Source: Clostridia bacterium (GTDB lineage Bacteria > Bacillota > Clostridia > Christensenellales > Aristaeellaceae). From it: a stretch of DNA of 55,534 nt. The notes under the pieces were generated by a model. That model made no database searches and was not told the DNA's origin. It was given only the letters and a program-made list of their open reading frames with translations. Every line of letters begins with the position of its first letter. Position 1 is the stretch's first letter. This document shows positions 1 through 9,072 of the stretch, one piece after another. Where the stretch lies: NCBI GenBank assembly GCA_017395685.1, contig JAFQOD010000049.1, positions 1 to 55,534 of the forward strand, read 5' to 3'. A program made the position numbers and the translations under genes.

Positions 1-1
1 A

Positions 2-169
2 GAATCATTTATGATTCGGGAAGAATTTTTCATTCCTATCAGATTTTCTGCCCGTGCTGCGAAGCAGCACAAGAAAATCTGCATGTCGAAAAAAATGATC
101 CTTCATTTTTTTCGAGCGTGTTGACTTTGTCAACACGCAGACCCGGAGGATTTATCATTATCCTCCGGG
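2..169. repeat. Array of five consecutive perfect hairpins downstream of gyrA
   Basis: Five inverted repeats lie end to end: arms 2-8/11-17, 40-49/72-81 (with an inner stem 54-60/64-70), 87-98/103-114, 116-125/129-138 and 142-151/160-169. All arms are perfect. The last one, nearest the gyrA stop, probably acts with its neighbours as the transcription end of gyrBA on the minus strand, although none is followed by a clean T-run. The 87-98 hairpin carries an A7/T7 tract inside its stem. This is far more structure than one terminator needs. Confidence 0.75.
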
Positions 170-177
170 ATTTCTTT

Positions 178-2613
178 TTACAGAATCAGTTCCATCACCA
201 CGTCATCCAGCACCGCCATCACCGTGGGCTTGCCCTTATCGGCAAGATTCTGGCAAGGCAGTTCATCGGAGATCATGGGGGTCATCAATCCCCCATTCTG
301 CAGCACCGTGAAGGGACGGGAGGCCGTAATCCGGGCGGCGGCGCCCACATAGGTGCCGGTGGAGCCCGATTTATTGAAGGATACGCATTTTACGCCCTTG
401 CCGGCCCTTCCCTGCACATCGAACATGGCGCCCATCAGCCGCTTGGCATAGCCCCGTTCGGTAAACAGAAGAATCTGATGGGAATTGGTGAGGGGGGTGG
501 CCAGCAGCACTTCATCCTGATCCTCCAGCTTGATGCCCCGCACGCCGGCGCTGACCCGGCCCATCTGGGGCACCTGATCTGCCTGAAAGCGGATGCACAT
601 GCCGCCCCGGGTGATCAACATTAGATCGGCCCCATCCTCTTCCCCGGTGACGCAGAGCAGCTGATCATCGCCCTTCAGATTGATGGCGGCGAACTTAGCA
701 CGCTTGACATCATATTCAGCGGCGCTGGTGCGCTTCACCTGGCCCTGCTTTGTAAAGAAGATCAGATCGCCCATGGCGTTGAGGCTGCCGGGGGTGATCA
801 GCAGCAGGGATACGCATTTTTCCCCCATTTCCAGCCCGGCCAGCACGCCGGAGAGGGTGACGCCCCGATCCTTGGGCCGATTATTTTCCGTCAGTGCCCC
901 CACGCTCAAGGGATAGCAATTGCCCTTATTGGTAAAGAACAAAAGGGTATGATCGGTCTGGGTATGGAAAATCCACCGGGCCATTTCCCCTTCATGCTCC
1001 GGCATTTCCAGCTTTTCATAATACCGGGGGGCCATCCGGCGCAGATGCCCTGCCCGGGTGAGGAATACCACTGCCTCTTCGGGGGGCGGCGCCTCCTGGG
1101 TAACGTCGATCTGATCCTCTTCCTTTTCCTTGAAGAGCTGGGTGCGGCGGTCATCCCCGAACTGATCGGCGATTTCCCGCAGCTCCTTCTTGATCACATT
1201 CAACAGCTTCTTTTCGCTTTTCAGAATGCCCTCCAGGGTATCGATCAGCTTCAGAATATCCGCATATTCCTTCCGCAGGGCCTCAATTTCCAAGCCGGTG
1301 AGCCGCTGCAAACGCAGATCCAATATGGCCTGGGCCTGGATATCGGTGAAGCCGAACCGCTCCATCAGGCGGGCCTTGGCTTCTTTTCCGTTCTTGCTGG
1401 CCCGGATCAGGGCGATCACTTCATCCAGGTTATCCACGGCGATGATCAGGCCCTCCAAAATATGGGCCCGGGCCTTGGCCTGCTCCAATTCATACTGGGT
1501 GCGGCGGGTAACCACATTCTTCTGATGGCGTATGAAATGGCCGATGACGGTTTTCAGCCCCATCTGCACGGGCTTGCCCTCCGCAACGGCCACCAGATTC
1601 ACGCCGAAGGTGACCTGCAGATCGCTGTATTTGTAGAGATAGGCCAGCACCTTTCTGGGATCGGCCTCTTTCTTCAGCTCGATCACCGCCCGCATGCCGG
1701 TACGGTCGGATTCATCCCGGATATCGTGGATGCAGCCCAGGGCCGCCTTCTTTTCCTCGGAAAGCCTGAGGATTTTTTCCAGCATGGCGGCCTTGGCCAC
1801 GCCGAAGGGAATTTCCGTCACCACCAGCAGGGTGCGGCCGGCATTGCCGGGCTCAATTTCCACCTTGGCGCGGACGGTCAGCTTGCCCCTGCCCGTTTCA
1901 TAGGCAGCCCGGATTTCCGGGGTATCCAGCAGAATGCCGCCGGTGGGGAAATCAGGGGCGGGCACCGCCTTCATCAGTTCATCCAAGGTGACATCCGGAT
2001 GATCAATCTGCATGCAGACGGCGTCCGTCACTTCCCGCAGATTATGGGGCGGAATATTGGTGGCCAGGCCCACGGCGATGCCGCTGGCGCCGTTCACCAG
2101 CAGATTGGGGAACCGGGCGGGAAGCAGATCGGGCTCCTTTAAGGTATCGTCAAAATTCAGCCGGAAGGGCACCGTATCCTTTTCGATATCCCGCAGCATC
2201 TGCAATGCCAGGGGCGCCATTCTGGCTTCCGTATAACGCATGGCGGCGGCGCTGTCCCCGTCGATGGAGCCGAAATTGCCGTGACCATCCACCATTACTC
2301 CCCGCAGGGAATAGGGCTGGGCCATGCGGGTGAGGGCATCGTAAACGCTGCTGTCCCCGTGGGGATGATATTTACCCAGGCAATCGCCCACAATGCGGGC
2401 GCACTTGCGATGGGGCTTATCGGGGGTGAGGCCCAGTTCATTCATGGTATATAAAATACGCCGCTGCACCGGCTTGAGGCCATCCTCTACCCTTGGGATG
2501 GCACGCTCCAGAATGACGTATTCCGCATAGGGCATCATGGATTGATGCAGCACGTCTTCCAGGGGCGTTTGAATAATATCGGGGGTGATTACCTGCACGG
2601 GCTTTTTCGCCAT
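178..2613 (-). CDS. gyrA: DNA gyrase subunit A (type IIA topoisomerase breakage-reunion subunit)
   Basis: This 811-aa protein is the DNA-cleaving subunit of gyrase. The sequence shows the winged-helix/tower breakage-reunion region with the catalytic tyrosine Y127 in [11 protein letters not shown], the conserved [11 protein letters not shown] segment, and a C-terminal beta-pinwheel with a GyrA-box-like QGRAGKG at 734-740. The GyrA-box and the DGHGNFGS motif favour GyrA over ParC, although [13 protein letters not shown] is somewhat ParC-like, so a topoisomerase IV role is not fully excluded. In the quinolone region [10 protein letters not shown] the serine (S88) and aspartate (D92) are the wild-type, susceptible residues. 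The ATG at 2613 follows GGAGGTTTTTCAC. It lies 140 bp downstream of gyrB, from whose promoter it is probably transcribed. The gap is filled by the inverted-repeat element at 2647-2790. Confidence 0.9.
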   Translation of the reverse strand: MAKKPVQVITPDIIQTPLEDVLHQSMMPYAEYVILERAIPRVEDGLKPVQRRILYTMNELGLTPDKPHRKCARIVGDCLGKYHPHGDSSVYDALTRMAQPYSLRGVMVDGHGNFGSIDGDSAAAMRYTEARMAPLALQMLRDIEKDTVPFRLNFDDTLKEPDLLPARFPNLLVNGASGIAVGLATNIPPHNLREVTDAVCMQIDHPDVTLDELMKAVPAPDFPTGGILLDTPEIRAAYETGRGKLTVRAKVEIEPGNAGRTLLVVTEIPFGVAKAAMLEKILRLSEEKKAALGCIHDIRDESDRTGMRAVIELKKEADPRKVLAYLYKYSDLQVTFGVNLVAVAEGKPVQMGLKTVIGHFIRHQKNVVTRRTQYELEQAKARAHILEGLIIAVDNLDEVIALIRASKNGKEAKARLMERFGFTDIQAQAILDLRLQRLTGLEIEALRKEYADILKLIDTLEGILKSEKKLLNVIKKELREIADQFGDDRRTQLFKEKEEDQIDVTQEAPPPEEAVVFLTRAGHLRRMAPRYYEKLEMPEHEGEMARWIFHTQTDHTLLFFTNKGNCYPLSVGALTENNRPKDRGVTLSGVLAGLEMGEKCVSLLLITPGSLNAMGDLIFFTKQGQVKRTSAAEYDVKRAKFAAINLKGDDQLLCVTGEEDGADLMLITRGGMCIRFQADQVPQMGRVSAGVRGIKLEDQDEVLLATPLTNSHQILLFTERGYAKRLMGAMFDVQGRAGKGVKCVSFNKSGSTGTYVGAAARITASRPFTVLQNGGLMTPMISDELPCQNLADKGKPTVMAVLDDVVMELIL

Positions 2614-2646
2614 GTGAAAAACCTCCAGCTTATATGGGGAAAGGAT

Positions 2647-2790
2647 AATTCGGAATTCAGGATTCGGAATTCGGAATTATGGCTTGCTTCAACGCTTCTT
2701 TGTCCTTCGTTTTCTTAACATCAGATTGTGAAAACAGCAGTATGAAAAGGATATCAAAATTCCGAATTCCGAACTCCGAATTCCGAATTC
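2647..2790. repeat. Inverted-repeat element built of GAATTCGG units, inserted at the 3' end of gyrB
   Basis: The left arm (2647-2678) and right arm (2758-2790) are made of tandem AATTCGG/AATTCCG units. The left arm and the reverse complement of the right arm match at 29 of 32 positions. The 79-bp centre shows no recognisable gene. The right arm runs into gyrB and supplies its last 11 codons (NSEFGVRNSEF) and leads to its stop at 2754. Each unit is itself partly palindromic, so the DNA can form large alternative hairpins. It resembles a non-autonomous MITE-like or REP-like repeat, but no target-site duplication could be fixed by eye. Confidence 0.7.
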
Positions 2791-4751
2791 TGGATCTTAT
2801 CCGCCTGCTGATCAAAATGATCCGCCTTATTGAATTCTGCATGGCGGGTGATATATTCCCGCCTCGGCTCCACTTTATCCCCCATGAGGATGGTGATCAG
2901 GGAATCGGCCTGGGCGGCATCCTCAATGGTCACCTGCATCAGCTTTCGGTGGGCAGGATCCATGGTAGTATCCCAAAGCTGCTCCGGATTCATTTCACCA
3001 AGGCCCTTATACCGCTGCAGGGTGTAGCCCCGCAGGCCCTGGGTGGCCTTTTTCAGTTCCTTATCGTCATAGGCATAGCGGATATCCCCGCCTTTTTTCA
3101 CTGCATACAGGGGGGGCATGCCGATATATACATGGCCGTCCGCCACCAATTGCCGCATATAGCGGTAAAAGAAGGTAAGCAGGATAGAGCGGATGTGGGC
3201 GCCGTCCTGGTCGGCGTCCGCTAAAATAATCACTTTATGATATTTGAGGGAAGAAATATCAAAATCCTCTCCGATGGAGGTGCCCAGCGCCGTAATGATG
3301 GAGCGGAATTCTTCATTGGCCAGCACCTGATCCAACCGCTTCTTTTCGGCGTTTAAGGGTTTACCGCGAAGAGGCAAGATGGCCTGAAAGCGCCGATCGC
3401 GGCCCTGCTTGGCACTGCCGCCGGCGGAATCGCCCTCCACGATGAACAGCTCATTATCCACGGCCTTGCGGCCGGTGCAGGCGGACAGCTTGCCAACCAA
3501 TGGCGCCGCTTCCAGCTGATTCTTGGCCCGGGCCACATCCCTGGCCTTCCGGGTTGCCTCCCTTACCTTGGCGCTTTTGACTGCCTTATCAATGATTTTC
3601 TGGGCCAGCTCCTGATTTTTCAGATCCTCCAGGAATTCATACAGCTTTTCCAACACTACCGCTTCTACCGCCGGGCGCACTTCCGTATTGCCCAATCTTC
3701 CCTTGGTCTGGCCTTCGAACTGGGGATTTTTTACCATGGTGGTGAGCACCACGGTGATGCCCTCCCGGAAATCCTCCCCCGCCAGGTTATTATCCTTTTC
3801 CTTCAATGCGCCGATTTTCCGGGCATAATCATTCAGCGCCTTGGTCAATGCCGTCTTAAAGCCCGTTTCATGGGTGCCGCCCTCGCCGGTGGGGATATTA
3901 TTCACGTAAGAGAAAACGGAATCGGTAAAGCCGTCGGTATACTGAATGGCGGCGGCGCAAACCACATCATCCTTCTTGCCCTCAAAATAAATGGGATTTT
4001 CGTGGAGCGCATTTTTATCCTTATTCAGGAATTTCACATAATCAATAATGCCCCCGGCGAAGCAATATTCCGCATAGGCCTTTCCATCTTCCTTGGTGCG
4101 CTCATCGGTGAAGGTGATTTTCAGCCCCTTATTCAGATAGGCCAGTTCCCGAAGGCGGCGGCGCACATTGTCCCCATTAAAAACCGTTTCTTCAAATACG
4201 GTATCATCGGGCAGGAAACGCACCAGGGTGCCCCGTTTGCGGGTATTGCCCAGCTTTTCCAGGGGGGATACGGGATGCCCGGCCACATATTTCTTTTCCT
4301 TGGGATCAAAATAATTTTCAAAGCGCATGGCGTAGTGGCTCCAGTTGATAAAGATATCCACCGTCAGCCATTTGGATAGGGCATTGACCACCGAAGCGCC
4401 CACCCCGTGAAGACCGCCGGAATAGGCATAATTCTCATTGCCGAATTTGCCGCCGGCATGCAGGCGGGTAAAAATCACCTCAACGCCGGGAATGCCCAGG
4501 GCAGGATGCATATCCACCGGCATGCCCCGGCCGTTATCCCATACGGAGGCAGATCCATCCTTGTGCAGCGTTACCGAAACTTCGGTGGCATGGCCGCCCA
4601 TGGCCTCGTCCACCGCATTATCCACGATTTCCCACAGCAGATGATGCAGGCCCCGGCTGCCGGTGGAGCCGATATACATGCCCGGCCGCATGCGTACCGC
4701 ATCCAGCCCTTCCAATACTTTAATACTGCCCGCGTCGTAAGTCTGCGCCAT
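2754..4751 (-). CDS. gyrB: DNA gyrase subunit B (ATPase subunit)
   Basis: The 665-aa ATPase/TOPRIM subunit partners the adjacent gyrA to drive negative supercoiling. It shows the GHKL ATP site (EIVDNAVDEA at 41-50, DNGRGMP at 72-78, GLHGVGASVVNAL), the transducer domain, and a TOPRIM domain with EGDSAGGSAKQGRDR from E439 and the metal-binding DADQDG. The motif RYKGLGEMNPEQLWDTTMDP is typical of GyrB. The family normally ends soon after MGDKVEPRR and the following arm. Here the end is extended by NSEFGVRNSEF, translated from the repeat element at 2647-2790. The ATG at 4751 follows AGAGGTGCAAT, and a good promoter lies at 4794-4822. Confidence 0.93.
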   Translation of the reverse strand: MAQTYDAGSIKVLEGLDAVRMRPGMYIGSTGSRGLHHLLWEIVDNAVDEAMGGHATEVSVTLHKDGSASVWDNGRGMPVDMHPALGIPGVEVIFTRLHAGGKFGNENYAYSGGLHGVGASVVNALSKWLTVDIFINWSHYAMRFENYFDPKEKKYVAGHPVSPLEKLGNTRKRGTLVRFLPDDTVFEETVFNGDNVRRRLRELAYLNKGLKITFTDERTKEDGKAYAEYCFAGGIIDYVKFLNKDKNALHENPIYFEGKKDDVVCAAAIQYTDGFTDSVFSYVNNIPTGEGGTHETGFKTALTKALNDYARKIGALKEKDNNLAGEDFREGITVVLTTMVKNPQFEGQTKGRLGNTEVRPAVEAVVLEKLYEFLEDLKNQELAQKIIDKAVKSAKVREATRKARDVARAKNQLEAAPLVGKLSACTGRKAVDNELFIVEGDSAGGSAKQGRDRRFQAILPLRGKPLNAEKKRLDQVLANEEFRSIITALGTSIGEDFDISSLKYHKVIILADADQDGAHIRSILLTFFYRYMRQLVADGHVYIGMPPLYAVKKGGDIRYAYDDKELKKATQGLRGYTLQRYKGLGEMNPEQLWDTTMDPAHRKLMQVTIEDAAQADSLITILMGDKVEPRREYITRHAEFNKADHFDQQADKIQNSEFGVRNSEF

Positions 4752-4793
4752 ATTGCACCTCTATTGATTGACATTCAAAATAACCCATCTTGT

Positions 4794-4822
4794 ATTATAA
4801 CACATTTTCCCAAAGAATGCAA
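4794..4822 (-). promoter_or_regulatory. gyrB-gyrA promoter (TTGCAT-N17-TATAAT)
   Basis: On the minus strand the -35 TTGCAT (4817-4822) and -10 TATAAT (4794-4799) are separated by exactly 17 bp, about 40 bp upstream of the gyrB start. No second promoter of this quality is seen before gyrA. Confidence 0.75.
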
Positions 4823-4906
4823 AACCAGCGGCAGACAGAAAAGAAAGAGGCGGGAATGCTTTTAATCCCCCTTCGGATACAGCCGGAAAAAATCCCTCAT
4901 CCCCCA

Positions 4907-4936
4907 TTGACAAAAAAAGCATCCCCAGCATATAAT
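4907..4936 (+). promoter_or_regulatory. Promoter of the metal-resistance operon (TTGACA-N18-TATAAT)
   Basis: A consensus -35 TTGACA (4907-4912) and a consensus -10 TATAAT (4931-4936) are spaced by 18 bp. The palindrome at 4942-4957 lies across the expected transcription start, so the promoter is well placed for repression by the first gene product. Confidence 0.85.
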
Positions 4937-4941
4937 AACGC

Positions 4942-4957
4942 ATGAACAGTTGTTCAT
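4942..4957 (+). promoter_or_regulatory. ArsR/SmtB-type operator palindrome
   Basis: ATGAACA-GT-TGTTCAT is a perfect 7-2-7 palindrome. It matches the TGAACA/TGTTCA half-sites known for SmtB/CzrA/CadC-family repressors. It sits between the -10 box and the ribosome-binding site (GGAGG at 4968-4972) of the repressor gene, implying autorepression relieved by metal. Confidence 0.8.
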
Positions 4958-4981
4958 ACGTTTATTTGGAGGAAAATCATC

Positions 4982-5350
4982 ATGGATCTGGATCAGTTCT
5001 CCCCCGTTCCCCGGTGCGATTGCCCCCATACCCACCCTTCCCTCATTGCCGACGCCCATCAGGATATGCCCGCCGAAGAAATGCTCTATGATCTGGCGGA
5101 ATTATATAAGGTATTCGGCGACAGCACCCGCATCAAAATCCTTTATGCCCTGTTTGAGGCGGAAATGTGCGTGTGCGATATTGCCGCCCTGCTGAATATG
5201 ACCCAATCCGCCATTTCCCATCAGCTGAGGGTGCTCAAGCAATCCAAGTTGGTGAAATTCCGCCGGGAGGGCAAAGCCATCTTCTATTCCCTGGCGGATG
5301 ATCACGTGCGCACCATCATCGATATGGGCATGGAGCATCTGTGCGAATAA
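4982..5350 (+). CDS. ArsR/SmtB-family metal-sensing repressor (CadC-like)
   Basis: A 122-aa winged-helix repressor predicted to release DNA on binding Zn, Cd or Pb. The family's two metal sites both appear intact. The alpha3N site has C12 and C14 in the N-terminal arm (RCDC) plus C63 and C65 in EMCVCD, as in CadC. The alpha5 site has D106-x-H108-x10-H119-x2-E122, matching the SmtB/CzrA pattern exactly. The helix-turn-helix is around 66-85 (AALLNMTQSAISHQLRVL). It is the first gene of a two-gene operon with the P-type ATPase at 5371, and a matching operator lies in its own promoter. Possession of both sites favours Cd/Pb/Zn rather than arsenite sensing. Confidence 0.9.
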   Translation: MDLDQFSPVPRCDCPHTHPSLIADAHQDMPAEEMLYDLAELYKVFGDSTRIKILYALFEAEMCVCDIAALLNMTQSAISHQLRVLKQSKLVKFRREGKAIFYSLADDHVRTIIDMGMEHLCE

Positions 5351-5370
5351 CCCGGCAGGAGGATCAAAAA

Positions 5371-7356
5371 ATGGGATGTTCTTGCGGTCACAATCATGAA
5401 AAAGAAAAAAGCTGCGCCTGTCACGGGCACGAGCATGAACGCGAACATGAGCATACCGGTTGCTGCCATGGGGATCATGCCCCCTCCTGCGGCTGCCATC
5501 ATCAGAAAAATAGCAGGCGGGAAGGGATACTGTTGGCCCTGGGCGCCCTTTTCCTGGCATGCGGAATTTTTCTGCCCCTGATGCCTCCCTTCCCTCTGAT
5601 TTTCTATCTTGCCGCCCTTCTCTTATGCGGTTATCCCGTTTTCCGGGCGGCGGCAAAGAATATCCTTCACGGGGAAATCTTTGATGAAATGCTGCTGATG
5701 GCCCTTGCCTCCCTGGGGGCCTTTGCCATCGGGGAATATGCGGAGGGCGTGATGGTGCTGCTGCTGTTCCAGATCGGGGAAATGCTGCAGCACCGGGCTG
5801 TGGAAAAAAGCCGTGCCTCCATCCGGGCTCTTTCCGATATCCGGCCGGATTTTGCGCTGATGGAAGAAAAGGGGCAGCTTCGGAAGGTATCCCTCGGGGA
5901 TGTGGCCCCAGGGGATGTGATCATCGTCCGCCCGGGGGATCGTATTCCCCTGGATGGGGAAATCATCGCCGGGGAATCGCTGCTGGATACGGCGGCCCTC
6001 ACCGGCGAAAGTCTGCCCCGGCCTATCCGGGAGGGGGAGCGGGCCCTCAGCGGCTGCATCAATCTTTCCTCTCCCCTGCGCATCCGGGTGACCCATCCCT
6101 ATCATCAATCCACCGTTTCCAGAATCCTTACCCTGATGGAAGAAGCGGAGCAGAAAAAATCCCGGGCTGCCCGGATGATCACCCGGTTTGCCAAGGTTTA
6201 TACCCCCATTGTGGTCATCAGTGCGCTGCTGATTTTTCTTATCCCCGTATTGCTATTCCGTCAGGATCTGCAGCATTGGGCCCATGCAGCCCTCAGCTTC
6301 CTGGTGATTTCCTGCCCCTGCGCCCTGGTGATTTCCGTGCCGCTGACCTACTTTGCCGGCATCGGCGCCGCCTCCCGGGCGGGCATGCTGGTCAAAGGGG
6401 GATCGGATCTGGAAATGCTCTCCCGGGCGGAGATCATTGCCCTGGATAAGACGGGCACCCTGACCCGGGGGGAATTTTCCCTGACGGGCATTTTCCCCAT
6501 CGGGATGGAAAAGGATCAGCTGCTTTCCCTGGCCGCCGCTGCCGAATCCATGAGCACCCACCCCATTGCCCGGTCGGTGGCCGCTGCCTGGAAAGGGGAA
6601 ATGAAGAAGGCGGAAAATATCCGGGAAATCTCCGGCCAGGGGGTATGCGCCCTGGTGGAGGGAAAAAGGATCGCCGTGGGCAATGAGCGTCTGATGGACG
6701 CCTTTGGCGTCGCCCTGCCCCGGGAACGGCCGGAGGGCATCGCCCTCTATGCCGCAGTGAATGAAAAATATGCGGGCTACCTTTTGCTGCAGGATACCTT
6801 AAAGCTCGGGGCAAAGGAGGCCGTCCGGCAATTGAAAGCCCTGGGCATCCGGAAAATCCTGATGCTCACCGGGGATACCTGGGAGGCTGCCCGGAAAACG
6901 GCTGAGGAAGCGGGCATGGAAGAAATCCATGCCGGGCTGCTACCCCAGGATAAGGTGGCCCTGATCGAAAAAGCCATGGAAGAAAAGGGCAAAAAAGGCG
7001 CCCTGATCTTCCTGGGGGACGGCATCAACGACGCCCCGGTGCTGGCCCGGGCAGATACCGGCGTCGCCATGGGGGGCATGGGATCGGCAGCGGCCATTGA
7101 GGCAGCGGACGGGGTGATCATGGATGATGATCTGCAAAAGCTGCCCCGGGCCATCCGCATCGCCCGGAAAACCCAACGCATCGTATACCAGAATATTCTC
7201 TTTTCCCTGCTGGTCAAGCTCGCCGTGATGGGGCTGAATCTGATCTTCTCCCTGCCCCTGTGGATCTGCGTATTTGCGGATGTGGGGGTGTGCATGCTGG
7301 CCATCCTCAATGCCCTGCGGGCCATGGGATGGGGCAGGGCAAATAAATCATCATAA
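5371..7356 (+). CDS. Zn2+/Cd2+/Pb2+-exporting P1B-type ATPase
   Basis: A membrane pump of 661 aa that exports soft divalent metals. It shows the actuator motif TGESLP, the membrane metal site CPC (C315-P-C317), the phosphorylated aspartate D359 in DKTGTLT, the STHPIA (HP) motif, and GDGINDAP near 549. The last membrane pair carries a lysine (LLVKLAVMGL) and an aspartate (FADVGVC), as in ZntA. There is no ferredoxin-like HMA domain. Instead the first 50 residues are a His/Cys-rich tail (about 13 His and 9 Cys), a likely metal-sequestering arm. The ATG at 5371 is preferred over the in-frame GTG at 5341 because AGGAGG (5357-5362) precedes it. It is co-transcribed with the repressor, 20 bp downstream. 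Confidence 0.92.
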   Translation: MGCSCGHNHEKEKSCACHGHEHEREHEHTGCCHGDHAPSCGCHHQKNSRREGILLALGALFLACGIFLPLMPPFPLIFYLAALLLCGYPVFRAAAKNILHGEIFDEMLLMALASLGAFAIGEYAEGVMVLLLFQIGEMLQHRAVEKSRASIRALSDIRPDFALMEEKGQLRKVSLGDVAPGDVIIVRPGDRIPLDGEIIAGESLLDTAALTGESLPRPIREGERALSGCINLSSPLRIRVTHPYHQSTVSRILTLMEEAEQKKSRAARMITRFAKVYTPIVVISALLIFLIPVLLFRQDLQHWAHAALSFLVISCPCALVISVPLTYFAGIGAASRAGMLVKGGSDLEMLSRAEIIALDKTGTLTRGEFSLTGIFPIGMEKDQLLSLAAAAESMSTHPIARSVAAAWKGEMKKAENIREISGQGVCALVEGKRIAVGNERLMDAFGVALPRERPEGIALYAAVNEKYAGYLLLQDTLKLGAKEAVRQLKALGIRKILMLTGDTWEAARKTAEEAGMEEIHAGLLPQDKVALIEKAMEEKGKKGALIFLGDGINDAPVLARADTGVAMGGMGSAAAIEAADGVIMDDDLQKLPRAIRIARKTQRIVYQNILFSLLVKLAVMGLNLIFSLPLWICVFADVGVCMLAILNALRAMGWGRANKSS

Positions 7357-7535
7357 TTATTTACAAAATATCGTTCCTTTTGCCGGAAACATGCCATCAT
7401 TGTGCCACAAAAAGGGGATATGATCATCCTGCAAGCAGCAATCAGCGGTTATGCGGCCGGGCTGCCCCCTCGGCCCGCCGCCTCCGTTGATGCATTATTT
7501 TCCCCTCTTTATCCCCTCTTTTTTTCCCTTGGAAC

Positions 7536-7570
7536 GGCCCTGCTGTATCCCCTCACAGCAGGGCCTTTGC
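7536..7570 (+). terminator. Probable terminator after the metal ATPase
   Basis: A 10-bp perfect stem, GGCCCTGCTG/CAGCAGGGCC (7536-7545/7556-7565), is followed by a T-rich run. It is the only clear structure in the roughly 300-bp gap 7357-7655. The rest of that gap is T/C-rich and shows no coding potential. A weak promoter for the next gene may lie here, but none stands out. Confidence 0.55.
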
Positions 7571-7655
7571 TTTTGCCTTTTTCCCTTTCTCCGGCAGGAT
7601 TTTTCCCCTGTCATCCCGAAATCAATGATCATCATCCAGAAAAGGAGAAGCATCC

Positions 7656-8609
7656 ATGAATATTGCCCTGATCGAGCCTTTACATATTGCCCCGGAGACT
7701 CTTTCCCGCCTGGCCGCCCCCCTGCAGGAAGCCGGCCATCATTTCACCGCCTGGGCTCAGAAAGCCCAAAGCCCCGAGGAGATGCTTGCCCGGGTGCAGG
7801 GCCAGGATATTGTGATCATCGCCAATACCCCCTTCCCGGAAGCGGTGGTGCAAGGGGCGGATCAACTCAAGATGCTGGATGTGGCCTTCACCGGCATCGA
7901 TCATGTGGCCCTCAATCCCTGCCGGGAAAAGGGAATCATGATCTGCAACTGCGCCAATTATTCCAATCAGGCGGTGGCAGAAATGGCGGTGGGCCTGGCC
8001 CTTTCCATGCTGCGGAAAATCCCGGAAGGGAATGATCTCATCCGCAAAGGCCATGGCAGCGCCGGGCTGATGGGCGGGGAAATCGCCGGAAAGACGGTGG
8101 GCATCATCGGCACAGGACGCATCGGGGAAAAGGCCATCCGCCTGTTCCAGGCATTCGGGGCCCGGGTGATCGCCCATTCCCGGACGGAAAAGCCGGAAAT
8201 CAAGGCCCTGGGGGTGGAATATATGCCCCTCAATGCGGTAATGGCAAAAAGCGATATCATCTCCCTCCACATCCCTGCCAATGCCCAGACCCGCCATCTC
8301 ATCGGCGCCGAGCAGATCCGGTGCATGAAAAAAAGCGCCCTGCTGATCAACTGCGCAAGGGGCGCTGTGGTAGATGCAGAGGCGCTGAAGGCCGCCCTGA
8401 ATGAAGGGGAAATTTCCGGGGCCGCCCTGGATGTATTCGATCAGGAGCCGCCGCTGCCCCCTTCCCATCCGCTCTTCGGGGCAAAGAACCTGATCATGAC
8501 CCCCCATACCGCTTATTTCACCGCAGAGGCCATGGAGCGGCGGGCAGAAATCGCTTTCAATAATGTGCTTGCTTATCTGGAGGGCAGGCCGCAGAATATC
8601 TGCCGCTGA
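7656..8609 (+). CDS. D-isomer-specific 2-hydroxyacid dehydrogenase
   Basis: This 317-aa cytoplasmic NAD(P)-dependent oxidoreductase interconverts a 2-oxoacid and a D-2-hydroxyacid. It has the Rossmann motif GIIGTGRIG (G152-x-G-x2-G157) and the catalytic triad of the family: R235 in INCARGAVVD, E264 in DVFDQEPP and H284 in MTPHTAYF. Length and order of motifs are those of a full-length member. The substrate (lactate, glycerate, phosphoglycerate or another) cannot be read from the sequence. No regulatory ACT domain is present, which argues against SerA. The ATG follows GGAGAAGCATCC. Its end abuts the convergent regulator gene (stop at 8610). Confidence 0.88.
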   Translation: MNIALIEPLHIAPETLSRLAAPLQEAGHHFTAWAQKAQSPEEMLARVQGQDIVIIANTPFPEAVVQGADQLKMLDVAFTGIDHVALNPCREKGIMICNCANYSNQAVAEMAVGLALSMLRKIPEGNDLIRKGHGSAGLMGGEIAGKTVGIIGTGRIGEKAIRLFQAFGARVIAHSRTEKPEIKALGVEYMPLNAVMAKSDIISLHIPANAQTRHLIGAEQIRCMKKSALLINCARGAVVDAEALKAALNEGEISGAALDVFDQEPPLPPSHPLFGAKNLIMTPHTAYFTAEAMERRAEIAFNNVLAYLEGRPQNICR

Positions 8610-8933
8610 TCATTCCCCCGGCCTCACCCGCAGCAGATAGCCCACCCGGAATACCGTTTCGATGCAGGAAAGGCCCAGCTTTTTCCGCAGCCGCTGGATA
8701 TGCACATCCACCGTGCGGGTATCCCCTATGGAGGCATATCCCCAGGCCCCCTGCAAAAGCATCTTGCGCTGAACGGGTTGATTGGCATTATCCAGCAGCA
8801 CCTGCAGCAGGGTAAATTCCTGGGGCGTGAGGGCGCAGGGAACGCCATCCACCTGCACCTGGCGGTAGGATTCATCCACCATCAGCTGGCTGGCCCCGCC
8901 CCGTTCATTTTTCACCCAGTAGATCCTTTGCAT
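8610..8933 (-). CDS. Stand-alone OmpR/PhoB-type winged-helix DNA-binding protein
   Basis: A 107-aa protein consisting almost entirely of an OmpR/PhoB C-terminal effector domain. LTPQEFTLLQVLLDNANQPV is the start of the winged helix, and TVDVHIQRLRKKLG is the recognition helix. The usual receiver domain is absent: the first 30 residues (MQRIYWVKNERGGASQ onward) are too short for one and carry no phospho-acceptor aspartate. It may act constitutively or be controlled by expression. It has its own promoter at 9038-9066, preceded by two 13-bp direct repeats. A complete two-component system lies about 0.7 kb upstream on the same strand. Confidence 0.82.
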   Translation of the reverse strand: MQRIYWVKNERGGASQLMVDESYRQVQVDGVPCALTPQEFTLLQVLLDNANQPVQRKMLLQGAWGYASIGDTRTVDVHIQRLRKKLGLSCIETVFRVGYLLRVRPGE

Positions 8934-9037
8934 GTTCTTTCCCCATCCATCCGGCTGGTGCTGCCTTGGCGGTATCCGGCCGTTTTCTTTTGTAAAATGC
9001 TGTATATTGTCATTATTTCTTAATACTTCCGTAATAT

Positions 9038-9066
9038 ACTTTACTATGCGTATCCTCCCCTGTCAA
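9038..9066 (-). promoter_or_regulatory. Promoter of the receiver-less winged-helix gene
   Basis: On the minus strand a TTGACA -35 (9061-9066) and a TAAAGT -10 (9038-9043) are spaced by 17 bp. The hexamer AAGTAT recurs 13 bp apart just downstream of the -10 (minus strand), a possible tandem site for an OmpR-type protein. Confidence 0.6.
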
Positions 9067-9072
9067 GGGCCC

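Noticed and set aside
949-2142. Long plus-strand open frame opposite gyrA
   Set aside because: It is antisense to a clear gyrA, has no ribosome-binding site and its Gly/His-rich translation is a mirror of the gyrase codons.
5341-5370. Upstream GTG start for the metal ATPase
   Set aside because: It falls within the repressor's last codons and has no ribosome-binding site; ATG at 5371 follows AGGAGG.
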